From: Calendula officinalis | Lineage: Eukaryota > Streptophyta > Magnoliopsida > Asterales > Asteraceae | Length of the DNA: 64,000 bases | Assembly (NCBI GenBank): GCA_963853835.1 | Contig: OY970829.1 | Coordinates: 77,498,901 to 77,562,900 of the forward strand | Direction of reading: 5' to 3' | Part shown: piece after piece, positions 50,373 to 62,500 of the stretch | Position numbering within the stretch: position 1 is the stretch's first letter | How the letters are laid out: each line of letters starts with the position of its first letter | Translations under genes and position numbers: made by a program | The notes under the pieces: generated by a model | What the model was told of the DNA's origin: nothing | Database searches by the model: none | The model's input: the letters and a program-made list of their open reading frames with translations, nothing else

Positions 50373-53300
50373 CTTGCTGTTTTGATAGTCTCTGAACCCT
50401 TACACAACTGCAACAAACCACATAGGCATTTTATCGAACACCTTAACTACATGAACTTAAAATGACAGTATCCATAAACAATTAGAGTTGAATTAGGGAA
50501 AACTGAACATACAATGGTCGATTTTGATACAGAGTATAACATTCTGAACATTAGGAACTAGATATCAACAAAATTAAATCTCGAAATGAAATAGTTCTAA
50601 ACAAAACATTATTGATTGAGATATTTCAGTTAATACCTGCGATGGATCTTGATTGGGATTAGAAATAGGGGACTATCAATTAAACAACTGGTTCTAATCA
50701 CGGGAATTGAAGAATGATGTTGGCTTTGAGATGTTCTTACTTTTGCTTTTGATTTTTATGAAATATTGGCGGGATGATTTCAAGAAAAAGCGTTCGAAAG
50801 CTTCATCCCACATTGTTCCCACTCCTTTATTTGGAATTGGATCCGTATCCGGATTCTCGAATCTCGATTGAGTACGGGTTTGGAGATCCGGATCCGAACG
50901 CTTCAACCCTTGAAAAAGTTCATACTTCATAGTTGATTCACCAATCCTGAACTCCTTGTAGTATAAATCAAAGCCTGAAAGTTTGTCTCATTGCAATTTG
51001 CAAATTTGTTTATTGCATTAAAATAGTTGATAACAATATTAATAAATAAAATAAGTGATTTTCTAACTTATGCTTCACAAATTAAAATGCATTGACAATC
51101 TGAAATTCTTCAACAAAATCACAAAAAAATTTAACACCTAACTAAAACTATTAAATTTAGCTTTATTAATGTTTACTACTACATTTAAAAAAAAGTTAAC
51201 TTTAATCAATATATTTTAATACGTGCTTATAGGAAATATGCTAGAAAAATCTATAAAATAAAGATGAAGATAAACTAATAAAAGAGAGCCTACATTTTAT
51301 TGGTGACCAAATTTGATACTATCCTTAAGATTTTTGTTAAAATAATTATCTATCTATATCTATATTAACATAAAAAACAAGTTTCAATCTCGATGTAGTA
51401 TTAATTACCCTGTGTATTTAATGTTAGATTTAAAAAAAACTGCCTACGGAAGATGAAAACTTAGCTTCATGTCATAATATCTATATATATAACTCATGTT
51501 GCATTAAATTCGAAGTTTGAATTCCATGTTTTACAATGTATTGATTTCGCATTATTTGATATTAAATACCACGTTTGATATTGCACGAAATGATGTCCAA
51601 ACACAGTTTCTAAACATTCTTTGTTTGGCCAGTTACGTTTGGCCTTTCACATACTATCAAATAAATGGGTTTAACGATTAGTTGGTTCTGCTATATGGGT
51701 TTAACGATCGCGCATTGTAAAAACGCAATTCCTCCGAATTCTATGGTTTCTTATGTTAACCTTTCGCTAATTAAACATGTTGGCTAATATAATTTCGAAT
51801 TATACTAAAGCATACTATTTACTGCTGCAAGGTTGTTTAATTAAATTTTAATAAATTCCTTATTTGTACCCATATTGATTCTTGATAAACACTTTATTCA
51901 TACAAATTGCAGCAGCCTTCATCACACTTTAGTTTGTGGATCTCTACATTTTTGGTACATTATCCTCTCCCCTTCAACACTAAAAGTAAACATTTCACTA
52001 ATGACTTTTTCACTCTATTTGATGCCAAAAAGATAAGTGGTGCTAGATCATGATTGTCATGATACTGAACCGGGGGACATTATATGGGTCAAACTTAGTG
52101 GTATCATATTAACCTAACTAGCTTCATAGCCCGCCCGCATGGGCGGGCATGCTTCGAAAAATAAAAGGAAAATACACAAAAAAAAAAAACTTAAGAAATC
52201 ATATAGTAATCTATTATTGAAATGATGATAAACGTGTTTTGATACATATGACAAATGGTATATAAAATTTAGAAATAAAATAAAACTTCTTTATATACGA
52301 TATTTGTTGTTGAGTTAGTGTAAGTGTCATCTTGATCGCAACAAATAACTTTTAATTATTTATTGCTCTTAACTTTCATTAATTTTGAATGCATTTTAAT
52401 TTGGAAATATCATAAAGGAGGAAATTTCACATTTCCTTTTGAATTCCGGAAATATTAACCGTATGGCTGCCTTGTGATATTTATTAGAAACTTTAATGAA
52501 ATTCCTATTTTAAAAAAATTCTTAAAATATTTATTATATTTTAAGAAATCAAATCGTTAGAATTTAAATTCTATTCAAATTTAAAATCATTAAATTTCTT
52601 GATTTTTTTTTTAAATATAGTAAAGATTCTAATAGGAATTCCATCCATATATTTTAGAAATTCTATTCAAATTTAAATTTTGAAATCACACAAATGACTA
52701 AAAGCCTCTTTCAGTCGGCATCACACGTCATCAAAAAGATCAATCAAGCGATGGGAATGGACATGACATCATGAAATTGTCATGATTAGCTCCGTATATA
52801 GGTGTTAGATTGTAATTTGGTTTGAAATTATATATATATATATATTTAATGTAATTTATCTTTCTTAAAATTTATGTGATAATAATGAAAATGTTACCAA
52901 ATTAATAAAATAATGTTATATACTTGGTCCGATATTTACAGTCAATAAGAGTAGATATCTGAAACTTTCAAAACCAATAATTGAATTTTGTTGTATTTAG
53001 GAAATAATAAACAATACTCATTTTATTTAATTAGGAACATAATATTTGGGCGATCATACAAAATTTAGATCATTACATTTTTAAATAATAAAACTTTTGG
53101 TTCATAATATGTTTGAATTGAATCATAACATTGGTTTTTCAAAATTTCAAGACTATACTCATTTTGTAGAAAATTTAATTTTAGAAACTTTGACATTTTT
53201 AAAATTGTTTGTTTACAGAGAAAAAACAAAGTTATAATCAAAAAACGAAGTAGGGGGATTTACAAAAATTACTATAATTAAATTATAGGTAGAGATAAGA

Positions 53301-54891
53301 ACGGACCAATGGTACAATTCCACGTGGCATATTGGACCAATGGTAGAGCTTCAAACTGATGAGTTGTCATACAAAAATCAAATGTGGGCTCATATATAGG
53401 AGAAGATTCCATTTAGGCATTATTGATTAATATGTATTTTGTTTTATTTTTAAATAACAAAACAATTGTATTAAAGTCAAATTGTTGACTGTGATAGTCA
53501 ACATAACCTAAATCAGATTTAATTGTTTTTACTTTTTAAATCAATTTATTGCATTTACTGTCTTTTTACTTTCTTTTTTGTTTAAAATGATTTTACTATT
53601 TTTACTTTTTAACTCTGTTTTGAATACTAATAAAGGTCAAATAGATTGGTATATAGTTTATTATGTAATTACTATAATTGTCTTACTTTTAGTCAATAAT
53701 CGAAAAAATAAAAAATGCCAAAAAAATATGGAATTGTGTTTTGACTACTTATAAAGTCAATAAGATCAAAAATATAGGTTTGTGCATTAAATTTCCAGCA
53801 TGTCCATGCATATTAAAAGGGTTCAATATAGCTTTCTACACTTTCTAACAACATATCTTAATAAACATGACAAATATGTATGAATAACATGTTTAGTGTT
53901 ATGCTAATTAAGCATTCATGTTTATTTACTTTACATTTTTCTCTGACACACTTTGTTGTGTTCGTACTTTGCAGTTATACCAACAACCACTTATCATGAA
54001 CAAAGTCCGTGCATCTCACGGGCCATGCTGCCTCGTATATATAAAAAATAAGTTTCATAGTTGATGTAGTATTTAATACCATAGCATTTAATTTCATATA
54101 TGAGTTCATTTTGATATTTTAATTCCCTGTTTGAGTTCGTTTCGTATTAAATGCACTTTAAACCTCAAACGTTTTAGAAATTTATATATGGAACGTTTTA
54201 TATTAAATTTTGTATTAAATTCAATTCAATCCAGCCAAAAAAACCTATGTATTAAATTCAATCCAGCCAAAAAAAACGTTATGAAATGATTCACACTCTT
54301 AAAAACGTTATGAAATATGTAATTAATACCTTAATTGCTACTTGGAAACCAAAAACCTTGAGTTTAGACTTGAAACGTTATACAAATTCCACATGGAAAC
54401 ATGCCACTTTTATATTCAAAACTTCAGCCTTAACTCCTCATATTCAAAACTTTTAAAGTTTAAAACGTTTAGGATTCATGCTTGATGTACAAATTAGGCA
54501 GATACACTTCCTTTCACATACTATAAAGATATGCTAATGGTTGACATTTTAAAGAGGGTGGTATTATTGGTGTAACGACCCATGTTCTATATGATAAAAG
54601 TATCAAGGTCAAACTGATAATGCTTGGTGGAATTCTTCAGGTAGTAGGTTGGTGAACTTTTGATGTTTTCCTCACAGCATAATTCAGTTCTTCAGTTTAT
54701 CATGTGAGGCTCATGAAGAATCATAGAATGTGATGAGGTGGATTTTTTCTTTGATTACATGATAAGTATTAGATATCAAGAAGAATGTGATGAAATGAAT
54801 TTTTTCTTTCATTACATAATAAGTATTAGATATATACATGAAGAATTCAAAATACATTGAACATAATAAAAGACTTAATGACATAAAGAAA
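50373..54891. other. AT-rich repeat desert
   Basis: No gene is supported. A 78-codon minus-strand frame at 50694-50930 lies upstream of the PSF1 start and has no family features. A Helitron-like terminus lies at about 52118, and a hairpin block (CCGTGCATCTCACGG) at about 54009 is repeated near 56113. The motif 'aagttt...gatgtagtatttaat' recurs at about 51380, 54050 and 56165. Confidence 0.45.
52118..52151 (-). mobile_element. Helitron-like 3' terminus
   Basis: On the minus strand the perfect hairpin CCCGCCCATGCGGGCGGG is followed by CTATGAAG and then CTAG and T, as expected of a Helitron end. The element would extend rightward; its start was not located. Confidence 0.55.
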
Positions 54892-55070
54892 TCAACATAG
54901 AAGATTTTCTGGCATTTCTTCAATTACGTAAATATTACCATAAGTCTCACGCATTAAATCTTTAATTGTTTCTTGCATTCGATAATTTTCAGGCGAGATG
55001 AACTCAAGAACCACATTCCGGCACCCAAGTATCCGGATCCCCTGACAACCGTACAACACATTCTCGGACC
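54892..55070 (-). pseudogene. Orphan coding fragment, family not recognised
   Basis: About 60 codons are open on the minus strand and look protein-like: GIRLYGSENVLYGCQ, then GIRILGCRNVVLEFISPENY, then QETIKDLMRETYGNIYVIEE, ending at a TGA (54892-54894). The two GIR-x-x-G-x-x-NV stretches are an internal repeat visible in DNA as well ('ggggatccgg' twice). An in-frame TAG lies just before the first copy, so it is a fragment or an exon of a dead gene. Function unknown. Confidence 0.35.
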
Positions 55071-56711
55071 CGTATAACCGGATCCCCTAACATGTGGTGG
55101 ATTTTGAAATGCTAATTGTAAGGATTGTAACATTATCTTAAAAAATTATCCATGTTGGTTCACTGTTTTCATGTTAGTTAGTTTCTTTCTTTGAGCTAAT
55201 AATGAAAATTTTTTTTTTTTTTGGATGAATGATGGTTAATTTGACAAATTCACAACCAGATTAAGAATACAAATAACCTCTTAGGTGGTATGTTGATTAG
55301 GATCTTAATTGCAAAGGATGAAGAATCCGTGAAGAAAAAGTACAAGGAAATCAAAGAAAGGTACTATTCCTCAATGTACTCAAATGCATAAAAACTTCTT
55401 TTATTGCAACAATATATATAGTTTTTGTTAAAATTCAGGGAAATTGCATTGGTAAAATGAAAGATGAGAAAATAGTTGATCTTGAAGAGCTGGTAAATAT
55501 AAGTTTCTTAAAAGATTTTGAAAACTCAATTCCATGACGGGTTCCTAATTGCAGATTTGAGACTTGAAAAAATTTATATGTAAGCTCAAAAAACACCGAG
55601 GGATGAGACAAAAGGGGAAGAAATTTTGCCAATTATTTTGGTATGTTTTGAATTAGATATATAAGTCAATGGGTGGTATTTTTATTTGGTATTGTTTGGG
55701 AGTCCTCTTATTGGTTTGTATGTTATTAGATGGTAAGGTTTTATATTTTTATCAAACTTTGTAATTTCTTTGCAAGCCTCTTGCTTGCAATTTGTTATAT
55801 ATTTGTTGGGTGTTTCTGGTAGGGGTAATGGTTTTGCCGAATCTTCTATCTATTGTCCCTGATGCCGTTAAAAAAAGAGGGTGGTTTTGCACTAACAAAA
55901 TGGATTAGTTTAAAAGCTTGCAGGTGAGTTGAATGTATACTACACATATTCGTTTAAAATTTGGTCCTTTCAAACTATTAATGTTCTTGATTTGCTAAAC
56001 CATTGATTATTAATAACATGTTTTGTATTATAGTAATATAAGTACTTATGTTTTGTTAATTTATGTTTTTCTACAACACATTTTGCTTTGTTTAAAATTT
56101 AGAGGTGATGAATAAAGCCCGTGCATCGCACGGGCCATGCTGCCTCGTATAATAAAAAAACGAGTTTCAAGTTTGATGTAGCATTTATTACGTAGGCTTA
56201 AATTTCATCTTAAAACCTTTTATATTCATAACATCTACAGAGACTTAAGTACGATCTTAAAAACCTTTTATATTCATAACACCACCTTGAAACACACATA
56301 ATCTAACAGGCGGGATTAAAGCCATATAACCATGTTAGGTATAGGTTGAAAAATAACCACCTTTAGGTTGGAACTCCAACCAAACCATGTTAGGTATAGG
56401 TTGAAAAATAACCACCTTTAGCTAAATTTCATAGAGATTTATACGTAACTATCTATTAAAGTACACTAGCAGGACCACAGTTATATTTTTTTGAGACCAA
56501 GTGTTATTCGGTTACACATTTTTCTACCTCGTTAGAGAAGGAAAACGGTTGAGCAGCCTAGATGAGATGTGAACGTATGATTTATTTCAAATACGATTGT
56601 AATAATAAGGGGAAAAAAATGAAATTAACTCCATTACATGCTTTATAAAATTCCATCAATAGCATTATTAATAACAACAAATGTAATAAACTAATAAAGT
56701 AATCAATACCA

Positions 56712-56770
56712 TAGTAGCGCATTGGTTAAAACTTATTGCTAATATCATTAAAGTTGCGGGTTCAACTCTC
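56712..56770 (+). mobile_element. tRNA-like SINE head
   Basis: The A-box-like TAGCGCATTGGTTA (about 56714-56727) and B-box-like GGGTTCAACTC (about 56758-56768) have tRNA-like spacing but no proper stems. This is consistent with an old SINE. Confidence 0.4.
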
Positions 56771-57098
56771 ACGAATGTCCATTTTTGATAAATACAAATC
56801 TGTCTTGAAATAGCAATTGGAAGATCCCAAACACATTAGATATATAGTAGAGATAATGATAACCCGGTAGGTTCCAAACACTAAAGAAACTAATTATCTG
56901 ATTGTTGTGATTTCAATCACCATAATCAAATTCAAACACTATTTTCAGAATCATATTTTATAACTACTCATGATCCATTTTCAAAACGCATAACCTATTT
57001 TCAACCACTAATCATGATCCATTTTCAAAAACGCATAACCTTTTTAGCAATATTCCATTTTTAGCCATTCTGATTAGTTTAACCATTTGACCAATTAT

Positions 57099-57102
<4 letters not shown>

Positions 57103-57168
<66 letters not shown>
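57103..57168. repeat. (AT)n microsatellite
   Basis: About 66 bp of alternating AT, downstream of the peptide deformylase gene. Confidence 0.97.
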
Positions 57169-57172
<4 letters not shown>

Positions 57173-57282
57173 CTATAATCGAGCCTTTTTAAAGTATAAC
57201 TCACAAGATTAAGAACACAATTAAACCTCTACACAAATTGCAATATTTTTGGCCAAAAAAAACATTTTGTAACCATAATACA

Positions 57283-58749
57283 CTACCGAACACCGAGCTT
57301 AGGACAACCATTAGCTAGAGGTAACTGCAAATTCTCAACTGTCCTGAATGTTTTTTGTATCATTTTGTCAACATAAAGCGTTCCTGTTAAATGATCACAT
57401 TCGTGTTGTAAAATACGGGCCTGCCACCCTGACGCACTCACTTTTATGGGCTGCCCGTACCGGTCCAAGCCCGTTACCTCAACTTCTAGAAACCTTTCAA
57501 CCATTGCCCTAAATCCATCAACACTGCCCAAATCATTCCAATATTAGAAATTATCAAAATGGCACAAAATGGGTACTGGGGGTACTGGTTGTTTTTGGTG
57601 TATGTCGATTCGGGTCGGGTCGGGTTGAGGCTGCAAACCATTTTTTCTCACCCAAAAAAGTAAAATGATTTGGCTGTTGTAAGCATTTAAAGTATTTTTT
57701 GTTTGACTTTCAAGTTTCAACCCATTTGACCCGTACCCTCGTTAATATGTAAATGGGTCGATTGGTTTTATTGCTTCTTTAAACATTGAAAACTAACCTC
57801 AAGCAGCCTTCGAAAAATAATGCTGATTTGTTGCCCTTCTTTTGAAGATTTGGGTTTATAATCACCTAAATATTAAAAAAGTTTATAATTTAATTTATTG
57901 TTATTTTATTTAGATAAATAAGGTAATTTATATTAAAACTTTACCAGAAGATCAAAAGGGCGTCTGTCTTGTGCTTTGGTCTCTTCTTTTGGTGCATAAC
58001 CTATGTATTCTTCAGTGTCTTCCAATACAATAATCTAATTAAATAAAATTAAAATTCCCCTTAAATTAAATAAAAGACAATTAAACTAAAAACAATAATA
58101 ATTACCAATTTCCCCCCCAAAAAATTAAGATGAGTTTATCCCTCAACATATTTAGTCCTTTTCTTAATGTATCAAATTATAAATATTTATGATCTGTTAT
58201 TTTCATTCAATTTTTTTAAAATTGATTTATCCTTTTTTTATTTTAGAATATAATTTATAATTTATTTAATTAGAATTATCCAATAATAAAAAAGGTGAAA
58301 AAACTAACTTGTAAAGGAATACCAATTTGGGGAGCAGCAAGGCCAACCCCAGGTGCTGCCCTCATAACCTTCACCATATCATCAATAATCTTCTGGATAC
58401 GCTCCGACCCGATTTCCTCTGCCCGTACTTCTCGGGCGGGTTCGTGAAGAACCGGGTCACCCGCTTTTACAATCTCCGGTAAAGCTGTAGCATTCTTCTT
58501 CTCCCCCAAACCTAAAAACCAACCGGCTCGAGCAGTTCCGGTGGAAGAAGAACTCGCATTCCGGCCTCTGTTGTTGGTGATGAAATGTACTTTAATGGCG
58601 GATTTAGACGTAGATAACTCGGGTTTTACAATTGGTTTGTATTGGCATCGAATAATTGGAATCTGTGTTTGAATTGGAGTGATTTTGGAAAGTGTGGAAC
58701 ATTTTCCGGCGAGTGGTAGCGGCGTTGATAGCCGCTGAATTCCTTGCAT
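57283..58749 (-). CDS. PDF1A: Peptide deformylase 1A, organellar
   Basis: Four minus-strand exons, 58309-58749, 57945-58034, 57798-57865 and 57283-57523, join in frame to 279 residues. All three catalytic motifs of the family are present: APGVGLAAPQIG, EGCLS (formed across the last intron) and HECDH, giving the Cys and two His metal ligands and the catalytic Glu. The conserved AGWFLGLGEKK, PEIVKAGDPVLHEPAREV and GCPKLG tail are typical of the plant 1A type. The first 85 or so residues are Ser/Thr/Arg-rich, as expected of an organelle transit peptide. The enzyme removes the formyl group from the N-terminus of newly made mitochondrial or plastid proteins. An ATG 42 codons upstream is in frame, but MQGIQRLSTPLPLAGKCSTL makes a better transit peptide and is chosen. 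The gene appears intact. Confidence 0.95.
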
Positions 58750-59599
58750 CCTTGAAGATTTGATCTCACACCAACTGATATCTAATCTGGTTCGGTGATT
58801 GAGCTTGAAATGGAGCTTATTGGGCTGGGCTTCAGAATTTTTTTTGAAAAGATATGGGCTACAAGTTTGATCCACTTATAAAGTATATGATGATATATTT
58901 AAAAAGTAAATATAAGAACCATATAAATAATTAATTTTTTAAATGAAATTGACTTTATAACTTCATATAACTAATTTTGTAATTTCAAATTTTAAACAGT
59001 TTGGTTGTTTGGAAATGGTTTAGGATTGTTAACTTGAACCCGAATTTCGTTTATGTTTATGGAAAATGTATGTGTTTTTTAATACATAAAAAGCATTCTC
59101 GTGTTTCTCAGGACCAAGTTTTGCTTGTGATGTACACAACATTACTGTTGTGGTGGTCGTTTCTTAACCTTCCACTAATCATCTGGTAAATGTTTATCTA
59201 TGGAGGGATCAAACTTCTAACCACTAGGAAGTTATTCGGGAGTCCTTACCACTAGACCATTACCAGATGGTTAACTGTTAAATAGGTGAAAGTTTAATGA
59301 TTAAACCATATAACTATAAGAAAAGTTACATCTCAAAATAAAATAACTGGTTTGACTAGTAAAAGGTCAACAAAAGGGTTAAAAGACCATGTAAACCACA
59401 GTTTAGGATTAAACCGTTGCAGAGTTAGTGAAAGATTGAGGATTAACACAAAAATAAGTAGTGTTTTATAAAAGTGGGAAATATAACATATACATTAGAA
59501 GAAATCAAATACAAATACTGATGAATGGAAGTAACTCATATCTTATTACAAAAGATTAAAACAAACATAAACATGATACAAACAAATATAAATTTTAAT
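58750..59599. other. Intergenic gap
   Basis: PDF1A promoter and polygalacturonase 3' flank. A minus-strand tRNA-like head (B-box-like about 59202-59217, A-box-like about 59246-59262) suggests an old SINE. No gene. Confidence 0.45.
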
Positions 59600-62500
59600 C
59601 TAAGGTTTTAGGCAATTTAATGAAGGTTTAACATGACTAGCTTTTCCATGAGCATTAATACAGCTGGCAAAAACCTTTCTTCCTGGAATTGCTGACCGGA
59701 TATACACCCTGTCCATTACAATGTTTGTGCATGCAACTGTTTTACTGCAACTTAGGTTTATTACATTATCCATGTTTGATGTTCCTGTGATTCCTCTAAA
59801 TGTTATGTCACTCAATTTCACTGCTGCTGCCTATAATCCACACACAAAGAAAGTAGTTAGTAAATTACATACAAGTTGGAAAAAGGGCTGGTCAGCGGGT
59901 TGGATAACATGTCAAATTTCAAAATGAGTAATTTTCTGTACGAGTCGTGTCGATTGGGTCGCTTTATCCCCGAAAGTTTTTAGATTTTTTCTTAAAAATA
60001 CACTTAGGGTGCCTTTTAGCCAAGTTAAATGACTAGTTCCCCTACTACCCTGAACTATTAAAGATGCAACATGGTACATTAAAGTTGACAAAATGGTCGA
60101 TTTAGTATCCTAACTCAATAATTTGGTCTTGTTTTCTCACGTTAGTTGCTTCTAATATCAATATATATATCGAGATGAATGCATATTTTTTAGTCCGTCA
60201 AAAGCTCCAACGAGAATAAGTCAAACAAGAAAATGTGATTAAATTAACGAGTCAGGATATTAAATCCATAATTTTGTCAAGTTCAGAGCGCCATGATGCA
60301 CCATTAATAGTTCAAGGTGGTAAATGACATAGTTAGCCAAGCTCAGTATACTAAAATTCTTTTTAGTTAATTTTTTTTGGTTTTACCTATTAGAGATAGA
60401 ACATAACCCGAATCAATAACCCGAATCAACCTGTTAATAACGAAAATGGGTTGAAATTAGCATGCTTACAGATACTCGGCAATTCTTCTGAGTGGGACAA
60501 TAATATTGGTCAATTATAATTGGGTTATAAACTGCATCAAGCTTAATTCCTGTAAATGAAATTTTTCTTGCATAACCACTTCCTCCCTATCAAACAAAAA
60601 CAGCCATATATAAAAAAAAAAAAAGATTTATGAAAAAATAAATAAAAAATAATAATTTTAATTATATTAATTACCTGCCAACTTTTGATCCTTACTCCAG
60701 TTAAAGTCTTTCTCATTGTACAGTTACGTACGTGTACATTTTCCACAATATCAGCTCCCCCATTCCCCAAGGCTCCAATGCTACACGATAATATACGTAT
60801 TTTTTTTATAGTAAATTAATAATACATAATAAATTATTTCAAATATTTTATTTCTTTCTTATATTACAAGTTCTGAAATATGTGCAAGTTACCTTATCCC
60901 ATGGCCTGGCCCACACATGATACCGCTAATTTTGATATTAGATGAACCTCCACTAATAGCGATACAGTCGTCTCCTATAATTACCAATTAGGCAAGATAA
61001 TTAAAAAAGTTGTTTAAAAAAATAATCAAATATGTGAAAATAAGACTATTGTAATGCATTAATGCCAACCAACTGTATAATCAACTTTATAGCCACCCAA
61101 ATATGTATCCAGATTTTGTTTAAAAAAATATGTTGGATGATGAAAGAAAATGGTAAGTTTAGAAAAAATAGAAAATAGTTATTGGATAATTCGTCTAGTA
61201 AAATAACAAATAAATCGAACGCTAAAAAAAACTGAAGAAATCGCCGTCCTTCCATGGGTTTTTTTGTCTAGATTTGGTATAAATGAAATTGGATACACAC
61301 TCAGAAAAAAGTTGTCTAATTTGATGATTTCCACATATACTATTTAAAAGTTAATAAATAAATTAAAAAGAAGAGTTAATTACACAAATGGTCCTTTAAG
61401 ATGATACAAAATTGCAAGTATGGTCCTAATCTTTTAATTTCGACAATCTTAGTCCTTAAAGATTACCGATTTTGCACGTTTGGTCCTTTAGACCAAACGG
61501 TGTTAAATTTTTCAGTTAAGTGACCTAATGTGCAATGCACATAAGGGTATTTTTGTCTTTTCGCACTTCATCTTCTTCCCCCACTTCATCTTCTTCCCCC
61601 ACTTCATGTTTCTCCCCCAAAATAAAAACCCTAATTTAAAATCATAAAATACTCCATCAACAACCCTCAAATCACTATCACCAAAACTCAAAATTTTGAA
61701 ATTGCCTCTTGAATTTTCTCCAAAATAACCATCCACCAACACCGGAAAATCAAGAAACCAGCGCCTGAATCCCATCAATCCGACCTTTTTACGGCAACCT
61801 GAGCAACGATTCACTCCGAGCTTCTTATTCCTGTTAGAATCATCCCCCGATGATTCCACCGTCGTCGGCAAACGTGGCTTCTGATGCAGAAACGGACGTT
61901 TTGGTGAGCTAGCGGAGCTCAAGGTTCCTGAAAGAGAACTAGAAATGTTTTGGTGATCTAGGAATTTCAGGTTCAATCAATATGAATAAAATTAAAATAC
62001 CTTATAGTAGCCCGAGTGCTAGTCGACTTGCAAATCAAAACTCGATGCTGCTACAGCCCATGCGCAATGCCACAAACTCAGATCCGGAAGCAAAGCCCAA
62101 GATCTGGAAGCCAATTGGGCTTTTGATCGATTTGCAGGTTTTTAAATCGCCATCATCAGATTCGATGCTTAGGGTTGGTTCCATCAGTGGTGCAGAACTT
62201 TGACGGTCGATTTGTTGGTTTTGTTGGTGGTGACGGTGGTGGCTGGAAGCTTTTGGTGGTCGGCGGTGGTGCCCCTCGAACCCATTCTTGATCGAGTGGG
62301 TCTCCATAACAGGTTCCGATAGTGGGAGGCGATGATTGATAGATCTAGTGATTTAGATTGGAATTTGTTTTAACCTTGATATTGGGGTTTTTGTGTTCAT
62401 ATATGGAGAAGAGAATGGTAAAAGACAAAAATACCCTTATATGCATTGCACATGAGGTCACTTAACAGAAAAGTTTAACACCATTTGGCCTAAAGGACCA

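Larger units (their letters stand above)
55071..57282. other. Repeat-rich gap
   Basis: A plus-strand stretch at about 55280-55365 reads MLIRILIAKDEESVKKKYKE before a donor-like site, and about 55461-55495 reads KDEKIVDLEEL before another. These may be exon scraps of a lost gene. A hairpin block repeats that at 54009 (about 56113), a tRNA-like head lies at about 56712-56770, and an (AT)n tract at 57103-57168. Confidence 0.4.

Noticed and set aside
50694..50930. 78-codon minus-strand frame upstream of PSF1
   Set aside because: Stops before the PSF1 start, has no family features and no splice path into PSF1.
61512..61976. 154-codon minus-strand frame in the Mutator-like element
   Set aside because: Starts within the captured interior and runs into the terminal repeat; no recognisable domain. 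Kept only as part of the Pack-MULE question.
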